A stretch of 21,833 nucleotides of DNA from the NCBI GenBank assembly GCA_900313845.1, contig OMTC01000034.1, positions 1 to 21,833 on the forward strand, read 5' to 3'. Below are positions 13,386 to 21,750 of the stretch, one piece after another. The translations under genes and the position numbers were made by a program. The stretch comes from an uncultured Prevotellaceae bacterium. Lineage in GTDB: Bacteria; Bacteroidota; Bacteroidia; Bacteroidales; Bacteroidaceae. Every line of letters starts with the position of its first letter. Position 1 is the first letter of the stretch. Below the pieces are notes generated by a model, which did no database searches, was not told where the DNA came from, and was given only the letters and a program-made list of their open reading frames with translations.

Positions 13386-14633
13386 ATGAAAAATCTATTT
13401 GAATCAACACGTGAAGCCAGCATTCAGTTGGCACTCTTAGATACCGAGACCATCAACCAAGTGCTCAATGACGTGGCTGATGCTGCCATTGCACAAACTG
13501 AGCAGATTCTTGAAGCCAATGTCAAAGACTTGGCACGCATGGACCCCAAAAATCCAATGTACGACCGATTGAAACTCACTCGCGAGCGTATCGAAGGTAT
13601 TGCTGCGGACACTCGAAAAGTGGCAACCCTCCCCTCCCCACTCGGACGTGTACTGAAACATGTGGTGCTGCCCAACGGTCTCGACCTCACACGTGTGAGT
13701 GTGCCGTTTGGTGTGATTGGAATCGTCTATGAGGCACGTCCAAACGTCACCTTCGATGTTTTCTCCCTTTGTCTCAAGTCGGGCAATGCCTGTCTGCTGA
13801 AAGGCGGTAAGGATGCAGACGATTCCAATCGCTGCATTGTTACAATTATCAAGTCGGTACTAAAACAGCACCATCTCGATGAGAATATCATCAACCTTCT
13901 CCCTGCCACCCACGAGGCAACGGCAGAGTTGCTCCATGCCAACGGATATGTGGATGTGGTGATTCCTCGCGGTTCTAAACGCCTCATCGACTTCGTTCGC
14001 CAAGAAGCAAGCGTACCAGTCATCGAGACGGGTGCTGGTGTGTGCCATGCTTATTTTGATAAGGATGGCGATTTGGAGAAAGGCAAGCGCATCATCAATA
14101 ATGCGAAGACACGCCGTGTGAGTGTTTGTAATGCACTCGACTGCACCCTTGTTCATGCCGACCGCCTTGCCGACCTGCCTGCTCTGTTGGCTCCACTCCA
14201 GGAAAGCAACGTCCGCATCTATGCCGACGAGCCAAGTTTTGCTGTGCTCGAAGCAGGTGGTTATCCTCAAACCTTGCTCCATCATGCCAAGGAAGAGGAT
14301 TATGGCACGGAATTCCAAGACTATGCCATGGCATTGAAAGTGGTGAATGACCTCGACGAAGCACTTCTTCATATCCGTCGCCACGGTTCAGGACACAGCG
14401 AGTGCATCATCAGCGAAGACGAAGCCACCACTTCTCGCTTCCTTGCCGCAGTGGATGCTGCTTGCGTCTATGCCAACGCTCCAACTTCTTTCACCGATGG
14501 TGCACAGTTCGGTCTTGGTGCTGAAATCGGAATCTCCACCCAAAAGCTTCACGCTCGTGGTCCAATGGCGCTCGAAGAAATCACCACCTACAAGTGGGTC
14601 ATTCGAGGGAACGGACAAACGAGACCGAAGTGA
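13386..14633 (+). CDS. proA: Gamma-glutamyl phosphate reductase
   Basis: ProA reduces gamma-glutamyl phosphate with NADPH to glutamate-5-semialdehyde, the second step of proline synthesis. From the ATG at 13386 the protein has 415 residues, close to E. coli ProA (417), and begins MKNLFESTREASIQLALLDT, where the family normally begins. Visible motifs include VPFGVIGIVYEARPNVTFDV (107-126), SGNACLLKGGKDA (132-144), VIPRGSKRLIDFV (192-204) and the active-site region NAKTRRVSVCNALDCTLV with catalytic Cys248. The frame stays open 48 codons further upstream, to an ATG at 13242 that overlaps the proB stop. That extension encodes an inverted repeat and simple repeats and has no family counterpart, so I exclude it. 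Confidence 0.95.
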   Translation: MKNLFESTREASIQLALLDTETINQVLNDVADAAIAQTEQILEANVKDLARMDPKNPMYDRLKLTRERIEGIAADTRKVATLPSPLGRVLKHVVLPNGLDLTRVSVPFGVIGIVYEARPNVTFDVFSLCLKSGNACLLKGGKDADDSNRCIVTIIKSVLKQHHLDENIINLLPATHEATAELLHANGYVDVVIPRGSKRLIDFVRQEASVPVIETGAGVCHAYFDKDGDLEKGKRIINNAKTRRVSVCNALDCTLVHADRLADLPALLAPLQESNVRIYADEPSFAVLEAGGYPQTLLHHAKEEDYGTEFQDYAMALKVVNDLDEALLHIRRHGSGHSECIISEDEATTSRFLAAVDAACVYANAPTSFTDGAQFGLGAEIGISTQKLHARGPMALEEITTYKWVIRGNGQTRPK

Positions 14634-14675
14634 AGCATTGAGTATTGCTTTAAAAAAATAATAGCGAGAGAAATT

Positions 14676-15701
14676 ATGAGAAAGAATAAGGCATGGTTCG
14701 TGATTATGTTGACACTGATGATAACATTGGGGTGCACGAATCAATCAGAACAGAAAGAAGTCAGGAAAGTGAGGGTGAAAAGCTTAACGATTTCACCAAC
14801 ACAAGTGATGGGGGGAAAGGAATTTGTGGGTACCATCGAGGAAAAAGATGGTGCCGTGGTCAGTTTCAACGTATTAGGCACAGTGACTCGTGTGTATGCC
14901 GAAGAAGGGCAGATGGTGAAGAAAGGACAAGCGCTGGCTGAGGTTGACGGACAGAATGTACGTAGCAGTTATGAGATGTCGGCATCCACTCTGCGCCAAG
15001 CCGAGGATGCTTACAAGCGTCTTTCCACCCTCTACGAACGTGGTACACTTCCCGAAATAAAGATGGTGGAAATGGAGACGCAGTTGGCAAAAGCCCGAGC
15101 TGCCGAACAGATTTCCCGTAAGTCACTCAAGGACATCGTGCTTCGTGCTCCTTTCTCGGGCTATATCGCACAACGGATGGTGCATGAAGGTGCCGCCGCT
15201 TCCCCTGGTTTGGGAGGATTCAAACTGGTTAAGATTGACCAAGTGAAAGTGAAGCTGAGTGTGCCTGAGAACGAGATTGGAGACATTCACGTGGGTCAGG
15301 AAATTGCATTCAAAGTACCTGCTTTAGACGGTCGTCAGTATGTGGGACGTGTCCAGACCAAAGGTGTCCAAGCAAGTATCCTCAGTCATTCCTATGACGT
15401 GAAACTCATTGTTGGTAATCCAAGGCACGAACTGCTCCCAGGCATGGTTTGCAGTGCCACAACCAACACAGGCAACAAGCCAAGCAACGACTATATCGTG
15501 CCACAAAGTGCCGTGAAGATGAGCGGTGGAGAAACCTATGTTTGGATTGTGGAAACGAGCAAGGCTAAGAAACGGATTGTATCAGTAGGTGATGTCACGA
15601 ACGAAGGTGTTATCATTGAAGGAGGCTTGAAAACTGGTGACAAAGTGATTGTTGAAGGGTCCGACAAAGTGAGTGAAAACATGTTGGTCGAAGAAGTGTA
15701 A
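14676..15701 (+). CDS. RND efflux periplasmic adaptor (membrane fusion protein), lipoprotein
   Basis: This 341-residue protein links the inner-membrane permease to the outer-membrane channel of an RND pump. The N-terminus has a lipoprotein signal ending at ITLGC (Cys20). A biotinyl-lipoyl-like strand set is visible around VSFNVLGTVTRVYAEEGQMV and KKGQALAEVDGQ. A short coiled-coil hairpin follows (about residues 93-145, LRQAEDAYKRLSTLYERGTL through AKARAAEQISRKSL). Then come the returning lipoyl half (IVLRAPFSGYIAQRMVHEGA) and beta-barrel and membrane-proximal parts (VPENEIGDIHVGQEI; VPQSAVKMSGGETYVWIV). It is the first gene of a three-part operon; the permease follows 3 bp after its stop. It starts 42 bp after proA with no clear promoter box between them. 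Confidence 0.92.
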   Translation: MRKNKAWFVIMLTLMITLGCTNQSEQKEVRKVRVKSLTISPTQVMGGKEFVGTIEEKDGAVVSFNVLGTVTRVYAEEGQMVKKGQALAEVDGQNVRSSYEMSASTLRQAEDAYKRLSTLYERGTLPEIKMVEMETQLAKARAAEQISRKSLKDIVLRAPFSGYIAQRMVHEGAAASPGLGGFKLVKIDQVKVKLSVPENEIGDIHVGQEIAFKVPALDGRQYVGRVQTKGVQASILSHSYDVKLIVGNPRHELLPGMVCSATTNTGNKPSNDYIVPQSAVKMSGGETYVWIVETSKAKKRIVSVGDVTNEGVIIEGGLKTGDKVIVEGSDKVSENMLVEEV

Positions 15702-15704
15702 GCC

Positions 15705-18164
15705 ATGAATAAAAAAGAGAAATCCGACCTCGTTACCAGTGTGTTGCAGCACAAGAACATCATGCTGCTGCTCGTTGGTGTGCTGATGCTGAGCGGTGTT
15801 TTCTCGCTCATCACCATGCCGAAGAACGAGTTTCCTGAATTCACCTTCCCTATCGGTATCGTGGCAGCTGTCTATCCAGGTGCTACGGCAGAAGAAGTGG
15901 AAATACAACTCACCAAACCCTTGGAGGATTTCGTGTTCAGTTTCCGAGAGGTGAACAAAACTCGTTCCTATACGCAGACCTACGACGGTATGACTGTGGC
16001 GTTCGTCTATTTGAATGACGACGTGAGAGATGCCACCACTTTCTGGAACAAGCTGAAGGAACGCATTTCCTTCTTCAAGCTGAGTCTGCCGCGCGGTGTT
16101 TTGGCTGTGGTGGCAAACGACGATTTCGGCGATTCAGCTGCATTGCTCGTCACGCTCGAAAGCAACGACAAGACTTACCGCGAACTCCACGGCTACATGG
16201 AAGAGCTGAAGGATTCACTCCGTCGGATTCCCAACCTCGCCAACATGGTGGTGTATGGAGAACAAAACGAACAAATCAGCATCTATGTGAACCGCGACCA
16301 AATGACGAAATATGGCATGAACGCGGTCTCACTCTACAACACGTTGTCGGGTCATGGCAACACGCTTCCAAGTGGTGAGTTGGAGAACGAGTACACCTCC
16401 GTGCCAATCCACGTTCGCTCGTCGATGAACACAGAATTCGATGTGGCGAAACAAATCGTTTACAACGACCCAGATGGCAACACCATCCGTCTTGAAGACA
16501 TTGCCGAAGTGAAGCGAGAATACCCTCATCTCACTCGCTACATCAAGAACAATGGACGTAAATGCCTGTTGCTTTCCGTTCAGATGAACAATGGTGGCAA
16601 CATCGTCGATTTCGGTAAAAAGGTGAAAGAGACATTAGCGAATTTCAAAGAGACCTTGCCCGACGATGTGACCATCTACCCCATCACCGACCAGAGTCAT
16701 GTGGTTGGCAAGTCGGTTGACGATTTCCTTCACGAATTGCTGATAGCCATCATTTCCGTCATCATAGTGGTGATGCTCATGCTTCCTTTGCGAGTAGCAG
16801 GCGTTGCCGTTTGTACCATTCCAATCACCATTTTCTCCTCGCTTGCCATTTTCCATGCGTTTGGAGTGGAACTGAATACCGTCACGCTGGCTGCTTTGAT
16901 TGTCACCTTGGGTATGATTGTCGATGATGCTGTGGTCATCATCGATTGCTATTTGGAAAAACTCGCCGTGGGTACGCCGCGATTCAAAGCCGCAGTGGAT
17001 TCCACACGCGAATTCTTCTTCTCCATCCTCACTGCCACACTTTGTATTTCCATCACTTTCTTCCCTCTCGTTTTCACCACGACCAGCATGATTCACGACT
17101 TCATCATCTGGTTCCCAGTTGCAGTGACCATCGTGCTCACCGTCTCGTTGTTAGTGGCAGTTCTCGTGGTGCCTTGGCTGCAATACACTTTCATCACGAA
17201 ACCTTTGGAAACAAGCGAGAACAAAGGAAAGAACGACAAGAAAAAACGCAAGACTTTCTTGGAACATGTGCAGGATGGATACAACCGTTTCATTGACCGA
17301 TGCTTCGGGTACAAAATCACCACGATGGTGGTGGGACTCGTGTGCATCATCATCGGTGTGATACTTTTCGCCCGCATTCCTCGGCGACTCATGCCACATG
17401 CCGAGCGCAACCAGTTGCCTGTGGAAATCACCTTGCCTATAGGTACTCCTATCGAAGAAACAGAAAAAGTGGCTGACAGTCTGCGAAACATGCTCTGCAA
17501 GGACGAGCGCGTGAAAAACATCACTGTGTTCTATGGCATGGGATCGCCTCGATTCCAAACGACCTATGCACCTCAGATTGGCGGTACGAACTTCGCACAG
17601 TTCATCATCAACACAGGAGGTGACAAGGACACACAAGGATTGCTCAACGATTATGCTGAGCTCTATAGCGATTACTTTCCAAATGCGAGAGTGCGTTTCA
17701 AGGAACTCTCCTATAGCGATGCACGCTATCCAGTGGAAGTGCGAATCCAAGGAAACAACCCCGACAGCATCCACATCGCCACCGATAGTGTGATGCGTCG
17801 CTTGCGCCAAGACCCACAAGTTTATCTCGTTCATTCATCTTTCGAAGGAAATCGTGAGGCATTGAATGTAGTGATGGACCGCGATGAATCCAATCGTTTG
17901 GGTATCAGCAAGAGCTTGCTTTCCCTGAATCTTGCCACTCGCTTCGGCCCTGGTTTTAAAATCAGCTCTGTGTGGGAGGGTGATTACCCAATGAATGTGG
18001 TACTCAAAGACGTGAATGCTGGAACTCAGGACGTGACCAATTTGGAGAATGCAATGGTAGGCGGTTTTCTTCCTATGACAAACGTACCACTTCGACAAAT
18101 GTCTGACGTAAAACCTGAATGGAACGACGGACCGTGGACACAACATGGCAAGAGTCAACAATAG
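15705..18164 (+). CDS. RND efflux permease, N-terminal four-fifths (frame broken at 3' end)
   Basis: The inner-membrane pump of the operon uses the proton gradient to export small molecules. The 819 residues cover membrane helix 1 (IMLLLVGVLMLSGVFSLI), the first porter domain (PGATAEEVEIQLTKPLEDFV), helices 2-6, helix 7, and the second porter domain. Helix 4 carries VTLGMIVDDAVVIIDCYLEK, with the Asp pair of the proton relay. The homology runs to VPLRQMSDVKPEWNDG and then gives way to a short unrelated tail, PWTQHGKSQQ, before a TAG at 18164. The last membrane bundle is found in the next frame (18145-18765). Family members are about 1,000-1,050 residues in one chain, so this is a truncated or frameshifted gene. 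The substrate is unknown. Confidence 0.88.
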   Translation: MNKKEKSDLVTSVLQHKNIMLLLVGVLMLSGVFSLITMPKNEFPEFTFPIGIVAAVYPGATAEEVEIQLTKPLEDFVFSFREVNKTRSYTQTYDGMTVAFVYLNDDVRDATTFWNKLKERISFFKLSLPRGVLAVVANDDFGDSAALLVTLESNDKTYRELHGYMEELKDSLRRIPNLANMVVYGEQNEQISIYVNRDQMTKYGMNAVSLYNTLSGHGNTLPSGELENEYTSVPIHVRSSMNTEFDVAKQIVYNDPDGNTIRLEDIAEVKREYPHLTRYIKNNGRKCLLLSVQMNNGGNIVDFGKKVKETLANFKETLPDDVTIYPITDQSHVVGKSVDDFLHELLIAIISVIIVVMLMLPLRVAGVAVCTIPITIFSSLAIFHAFGVELNTVTLAALIVTLGMIVDDAVVIIDCYLEKLAVGTPRFKAAVDSTREFFFSILTATLCISITFFPLVFTTTSMIHDFIIWFPVAVTIVLTVSLLVAVLVVPWLQYTFITKPLETSENKGKNDKKKRKTFLEHVQDGYNRFIDRCFGYKITTMVVGLVCIIIGVILFARIPRRLMPHAERNQLPVEITLPIGTPIEETEKVADSLRNMLCKDERVKNITVFYGMGSPRFQTTYAPQIGGTNFAQFIINTGGDKDTQGLLNDYAELYSDYFPNARVRFKELSYSDARYPVEVRIQGNNPDSIHIATDSVMRRLRQDPQVYLVHSSFEGNREALNVVMDRDESNRLGISKSLLSLNLATRFGPGFKISSVWEGDYPMNVVLKDVNAGTQDVTNLENAMVGGFLPMTNVPLRQMSDVKPEWNDGPWTQHGKSQQ

Positions 18165-18765
18165 TATTTTCGAGGAGCTCAAAACCCTCCGTTTGCCAGA
18201 AGGTATCTCCATCTTGGCTGGTGGACAGAAAGAAAGCGACCTCCGATATGGCAAACAGGTTTATGGCGGTTTGAGCCTCTCCGTCGTGGTGATTTTCTTC
18301 ATCCTTCTCTTCCATCTGAAGAAGTTGAAACTCACTTTCCTCATGATGTACTCTCTGCTCTACTCGCTTCTGGGTGCCTCGCTCGGCCTCACTTTGGGCG
18401 GTCACGAATTAGGATTGACAGGACTCTTGGGACTCATTTCCCTCATGGGTATCATCGCCCGAAACGGAATTATCATGGTGGATTACGCCGAGGAATTGCG
18501 GACTGTGGGCGAAGGCAACGGACCTATGTCTGCCGAGCAAGCCATCCTTCTCGCATCCAAGCGACGAATGCGTCCTATTTTCCTCACCTCTGCAGCTGCC
18601 TCGATGGGTGTCGTTCCTATGGTCATTGAGAATTCCCCTATGTGGGGACCAATGGGTGTAGGCATCTTTTTCGGAACCATTTTCTCCATGGTTTTCATCC
18701 TCACCATGATTCCTGTGGGCTACTCCCTCATCATGAAAAATGAAGACAATAATAATCAGGCTTAA
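18145..18765 (+). CDS. RND efflux permease, C-terminal membrane part (split from the preceding frame)
   Basis: This frame is +1 relative to the upstream permease frame and overlaps it by 20 bp. Its 206 residues begin MARVNNSIFEELKTLRLPEG, which fits the middle of the second porter domain, and continue with helix 8 (LSLSVVVIFFILLFHL), helices 9-10 (YSLLYSLLGASLGLTL; GLISLMGIIARNGIIMVDYA) and helices 11-12 (FLTSAAASMGVVPMVI; GIFFGTIFSMVFILTMIPV). Together the two frames would make one permease of about 1,010 residues. The ATG at 18145 may simply be an internal Met. Independent translation is possible by coupling but not shown. The TolC-like gene starts 1 bp after its stop. Confidence 0.85.
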   Translation: MARVNNSIFEELKTLRLPEGISILAGGQKESDLRYGKQVYGGLSLSVVVIFFILLFHLKKLKLTFLMMYSLLYSLLGASLGLTLGGHELGLTGLLGLISLMGIIARNGIIMVDYAEELRTVGEGNGPMSAEQAILLASKRRMRPIFLTSAAASMGVVPMVIENSPMWGPMGVGIFFGTIFSMVFILTMIPVGYSLIMKNEDNNNQA

Positions 18766-18766
18766 T

Positions 18767-20122
18767 ATGAAACTGAAATACTATTTTCTTATTTCACTTC
18801 TCACTTTTCACCTTTCACTTTTCACTTTTCTCTGCACTCCTGTCCATGCGCAGCGAATACTTTCCTTGCAGGAGTGTTGCGAACTGGCAGAGCAAAACAA
18901 CATCAAGTCAAAAGATGCTCGTCACGCCATCGAAACAGCCGATGAACAGAAAAAATTTGCCTTTTCCAAATATCTGCCAGAAGTGAATGTTACGGGACTT
19001 GTCTTCAAGTCGAACAAGTACCTCGTTGCCAAAGAGAATTTCTCTGATTTCATAGAGGAAATCATCGATGCTTTTGAAAGTAGCACTCCCGATTTTCATT
19101 TTGGGTTCCTCAAGAATTACACAGGCGCCAACATTTCCGTTGTAGAACCCATCTACACAGGTGGTAAACTCACACGCTACAACAAATTAGCTGATGTGCA
19201 GAAAGATGTACGTCAGTTGCAATGGGAAGTGACCAAGGACGAGCTCTATGAGCAAGTGGAGAAATACTACTATACCCTCCTGAGCCTCTACAGCAAACAA
19301 AAAATCATTGCAATGGCTGACAGCGAACTCGTTCACTATCACAAAGATGCCAAGAACGCTCTCGAAATGGGAATTGTGAACAAGAGCGACCTGCTCACCG
19401 TGGAACTCGAACAAAACAAAAACCGTTCACTCAAAAACAAACTGGTGAACGGTATTTCCCTCTTGAAGCGAGCTCTTGCCCAATTCATCGGACTCGATGG
19501 CGAGGACATTGATATCGATACCACCCTCCTCATGAAGATTGAAGCACCCGAGATGCTTCTCGCCAACCACCTCTCCGCCCTTGAACAGCGCCACGAAACG
19601 GCTCTGCTCGACAAAAACGTGGAAGCCCAACAACTCTACAAGCGCATCGCACAAGCCGACAACCTACCGACGCTTGCCATCATGGGTTCAGCAGTATGGT
19701 CTGACGTTGGCTCCACCAGAGGAACTCGTTTCAACGCACTCGCCATGCTTCGCATTCCTATCAGTGCTTTCTGGAGCAACAAGCACGAAGTGAAAGTCAA
19801 GAAGATTGCCGTTCAACAAGCCAAAGACTTGCGCGACGAAAAACGCCAGATGATGCTGTTGCAAATGCAAGATGCTTTCGACAAACTCACCAATGCCTAC
19901 GAAGAAATACAACTCTCCCAGAAAGCCATTGAGAAAGCAAACGAGAATCTCCGCATGAACGAAGACTACTATTCCGTTGGAACCATCAACATGACCAACT
20001 TGCTTGATGCCCAACGCCTTCAGCAGCAAGCCCTCGACCAATACAATGATGCCGTTTGCGAATACCAAATGTGTCGTTCCCACTACCTCATCGTCACCGC
20101 ACGAAGCGAACAATCCCGATAA
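18767..20122 (+). CDS. TolC-like outer-membrane efflux channel
   Basis: This is the outer-membrane part of the tripartite pump. From the ATG at 18767, immediately after the permease stop, it has 451 residues. An ATG at 18740 would add nine residues that overlap the permease end and is less likely. The signal peptide (MKLKYYFLISLLTFHLSLFT through VHAQ, cut near residue 28) is followed by the start typical of the family, ILSLQECCELAEQNNIKSKD. Two related halves with long helices follow. The first has VVEPIYTGGKLTRYNKLADV, the second RIPISAFWSNKHEVKVKKIA and then INMTNLLDAQRLQQQALDQY. These are hallmarks of outer-membrane efflux proteins. The hydrophobic core of the signal peptide is encoded by heptanucleotide repeats. 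A strong terminator ends the operon. Confidence 0.92.
   Translation: MKLKYYFLISLLTFHLSLFTFLCTPVHAQRILSLQECCELAEQNNIKSKDARHAIETADEQKKFAFSKYLPEVNVTGLVFKSNKYLVAKENFSDFIEEIIDAFESSTPDFHFGFLKNYTGANISVVEPIYTGGKLTRYNKLADVQKDVRQLQWEVTKDELYEQVEKYYYTLLSLYSKQKIIAMADSELVHYHKDAKNALEMGIVNKSDLLTVELEQNKNRSLKNKLVNGISLLKRALAQFIGLDGEDIDIDTTLLMKIEAPEMLLANHLSALEQRHETALLDKNVEAQQLYKRIAQADNLPTLAIMGSAVWSDVGSTRGTRFNALAMLRIPISAFWSNKHEVKVKKIAVQQAKDLRDEKRQMMLLQMQDAFDKLTNAYEEIQLSQKAIEKANENLRMNEDYYSVGTINMTNLLDAQRLQQQALDQYNDAVCEYQMCRSHYLIVTARSEQSR
18784..18832 (+). repeat. Seven imperfect heptamers (TTTTCAC-like) inside the TolC-like signal peptide
   Basis: The stretch divides cleanly into seven consecutive heptamers: TTTTCTT, ATTTCAC, TTCTCAC, TTTTCAC, CTTTCAC, TTTTCAC, TTTTCTC. 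They encode the Phe/Leu/Ser/Thr-rich core of the signal peptide. Seven is not a multiple of three, so gain or loss of one unit would shift the frame. Confidence 0.75.
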
Positions 20123-20126
20123 ATAT

Positions 20127-20159
20127 AAGAGCAAGCTCGTCTGGAGCTTGCTCTTTTTT
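20127..20159 (+). terminator. Terminator of the RND efflux operon
   Basis: AAGAGCAAGCT (20127-20137) and AGCTTGCTCTT (20145-20155) are exact complements around a 7-base loop, followed by further T to 20159. It begins 5 bp after the stop of the TolC-like gene. Confidence 0.92.
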
Positions 20160-20167
20160 GATTCTAC

Positions 20168-20229
20168 GGAGTATTGGAGTATTGGAGTTTTAATTTTTAC
20201 TTTTTAATTTTTCATTTTTAATTTCTACT
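20168..20229 (+). repeat. Short low-complexity repeats in the convergent intergenic region
   Basis: GGAGTATT occurs twice in tandem and is followed by GGAGTTTT, then by a run of TTTTTAATT-like, TTTTTACT-like and TTTTTCAT-like units. The stretch separates the efflux operon terminator from the 3' end of the hydrolase gene and has no coding content. Confidence 0.55.
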
Positions 20230-20230
20230 T

Positions 20231-21529
20231 TCACTTTATCCTAAGTATCCAGTCCGCAATGTCCTTCATCACCTCTTCCGACATTGTGATTTCGATTTGT
20301 CCATACTCCGCGTAGAGTCCTGTACGACAAGGCTGGAAGAGATGGTTCAAACCATAATATTCTTTGATGAGGTGCTTGTCATTCTTCGGCAACAACTCTC
20401 GAAGCAAGCCGAGATTGTGCTTGGCATCCACCTGAAAATCTTTCATGCCATTCAATGCCATCACGGGACAAGTGATTTTCTGAATGGAAGGCGCTGGGTC
20501 GAAATTCAAGAAATAATCCATCCATGAATTATCGCCATATTGAGAACGAATGGATGCCAAAACCATCTCTTCGCTCAACTGTTGGCGCTGTTGTTCTGCT
20601 GCTTCAAAACTGAGTTGTCCAGCTTCTTCTTGCAAACGAATGATACCCAATGCCTGATCCATGCTCACCGTCTTTCCGTCGGTGGCTGGTCCTGCCATAC
20701 TCACCACGAAATCCACCTTCCCCTCGCCTGCCAAGATGAAAGCTATCAGTCCGCCTTCGCTGTGTCCTAAGATGCCAACACTTCCTAACTCGCCTCTCTT
20801 CTGCATGTCGCGGAGACAGTCGAGCCATCCCTCGGCATCGCGTGCATTCACCTCTGTGGTGTTGCCTTCCAAGCTGCCTTGCGATTTAAACACGCCACGG
20901 TCGTCGTAGCGCAAAGTGGCAATACCTCGCTTGGCGAGATAGTCGGCAAGTACGAGGAAAGGCTTGTGGTCGAAGAGTTCTTCATCGCGGTTCTGCTGTC
21001 CACTTCCCGACACCATCAGCACCACGGGCACCTGTGCTGGCTTGAGGGTGAAACCATAGCCAAAGGGATAAGTGATTGTGCCACCCAGCCATGCGTTGTC
21101 GTATTTGCTCATCACTGACACTTCCTTTGTCTGGTAAGGATAGGGTTCTTTGGGGGTCTGCGGACGGGCAGGTTTTACCAAGTCGCCAGCATGGAGAGTG
21201 AGTCCGATGCTTTGTCCTCGCTGCTTGAAGTTACCAGCGAAAGTCTTGCCATCATCCTGAATGGCAGCTTCGTACTTGGCACCGAGCACAGGCATGTCGA
21301 TGAAGATGCTGTCGGCAGTGAGTCGGCTGATGACGGCAGGAATATCCGAAGCACCTTGGTTGGGACTGTCCCAAAGGCATTTCCTCGTGCCATCCTCAGC
21401 ATTCTCGAATCGGCACACCAAAGGCAACCCGACCATATCCAATTTGCCCGAATACTTAGCTTGAAGATTTTGTGCATTCACTGCCATCGCAGACAGGAAC
21501 ACGCACAACACGATGATATATCGTTTCAT
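20231..21529 (-). CDS. Secreted alpha/beta hydrolase (serine hydrolase, S9/S33-like)
   Basis: The 432-residue protein starts with a signal peptide (MKRYIIVLCVFLSAMAVNA, cut before Gln20), so it acts in the periplasm or outside the cell. Residues about 20-120 are a small beta-rich N-terminal domain (YSGKLDMVGLPLVCRFE, then FAGNFKQRGQSIGLTL), seen in several Bacteroidetes hydrolases of this type. The alpha/beta-hydrolase domain follows: oxyanion region VVLMVSGSGQQNRDE (169-183), TLRYDDRGVFKSQG (205-218), nucleophile elbow GILGHSEGG with Ser257, Asp364 in ALNGMKDFQVD, and His396 in YGLNHLFQP. These give a complete catalytic triad. The substrate could be an ester or a peptide and cannot be fixed from sequence. 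It faces the efflux operon tail to tail. No consensus promoter is evident upstream. Confidence 0.9.
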   Translation of the reverse strand: MKRYIIVLCVFLSAMAVNAQNLQAKYSGKLDMVGLPLVCRFENAEDGTRKCLWDSPNQGASDIPAVISRLTADSIFIDMPVLGAKYEAAIQDDGKTFAGNFKQRGQSIGLTLHAGDLVKPARPQTPKEPYPYQTKEVSVMSKYDNAWLGGTITYPFGYGFTLKPAQVPVVLMVSGSGQQNRDEELFDHKPFLVLADYLAKRGIATLRYDDRGVFKSQGSLEGNTTEVNARDAEGWLDCLRDMQKRGELGSVGILGHSEGGLIAFILAGEGKVDFVVSMAGPATDGKTVSMDQALGIIRLQEEAGQLSFEAAEQQRQQLSEEMVLASIRSQYGDNSWMDYFLNFDPAPSIQKITCPVMALNGMKDFQVDAKHNLGLLRELLPKNDKHLIKEYYGLNHLFQPCRTGLYAEYGQIEITMSEEVMKDIADWILRIK

Positions 21530-21734
21530 AATCTATACAGTAGAAGTTTTTATATACCAGTAAAATGACAATAGTTGTCTTAGGAAAGAAATTAGAATAA
21601 TTATTATAATTACTCCAAAAATGGTGTTGTTTTAAAAAACATATTATTTCTGACAAAATTATGCTAATTATTTTAATTTCTTTCTTTGATATAACCGTAC
21701 ATAGTAATTTTTTATCGTTTCATAATGACTTCAC

Positions 21735-21748
21735 TTTTGCATGCAAAA
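21735..21748. repeat. 14-bp perfect palindrome TTTTGCATGCAAAA
   Basis: The sequence is its own reverse complement. It lies just after the stop of the candidate right-edge frame and about 205 bp upstream of the hydrolase start. It could be a protein-binding site or a weak hairpin; there is no further evidence. Confidence 0.4.
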
Positions 21749-21750
21749 AT

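Noticed and set aside
13860..14384. 174-codon minus-strand frame opposite proA
   Set aside because: Antisense shadow; proA has full motif support over the same bases.
17151..17834. 227-codon minus-strand frame opposite the RND permease
   Set aside because: Antisense shadow of a well-supported permease gene; rich in His and Ser as expected from reading membrane-protein codons backwards.
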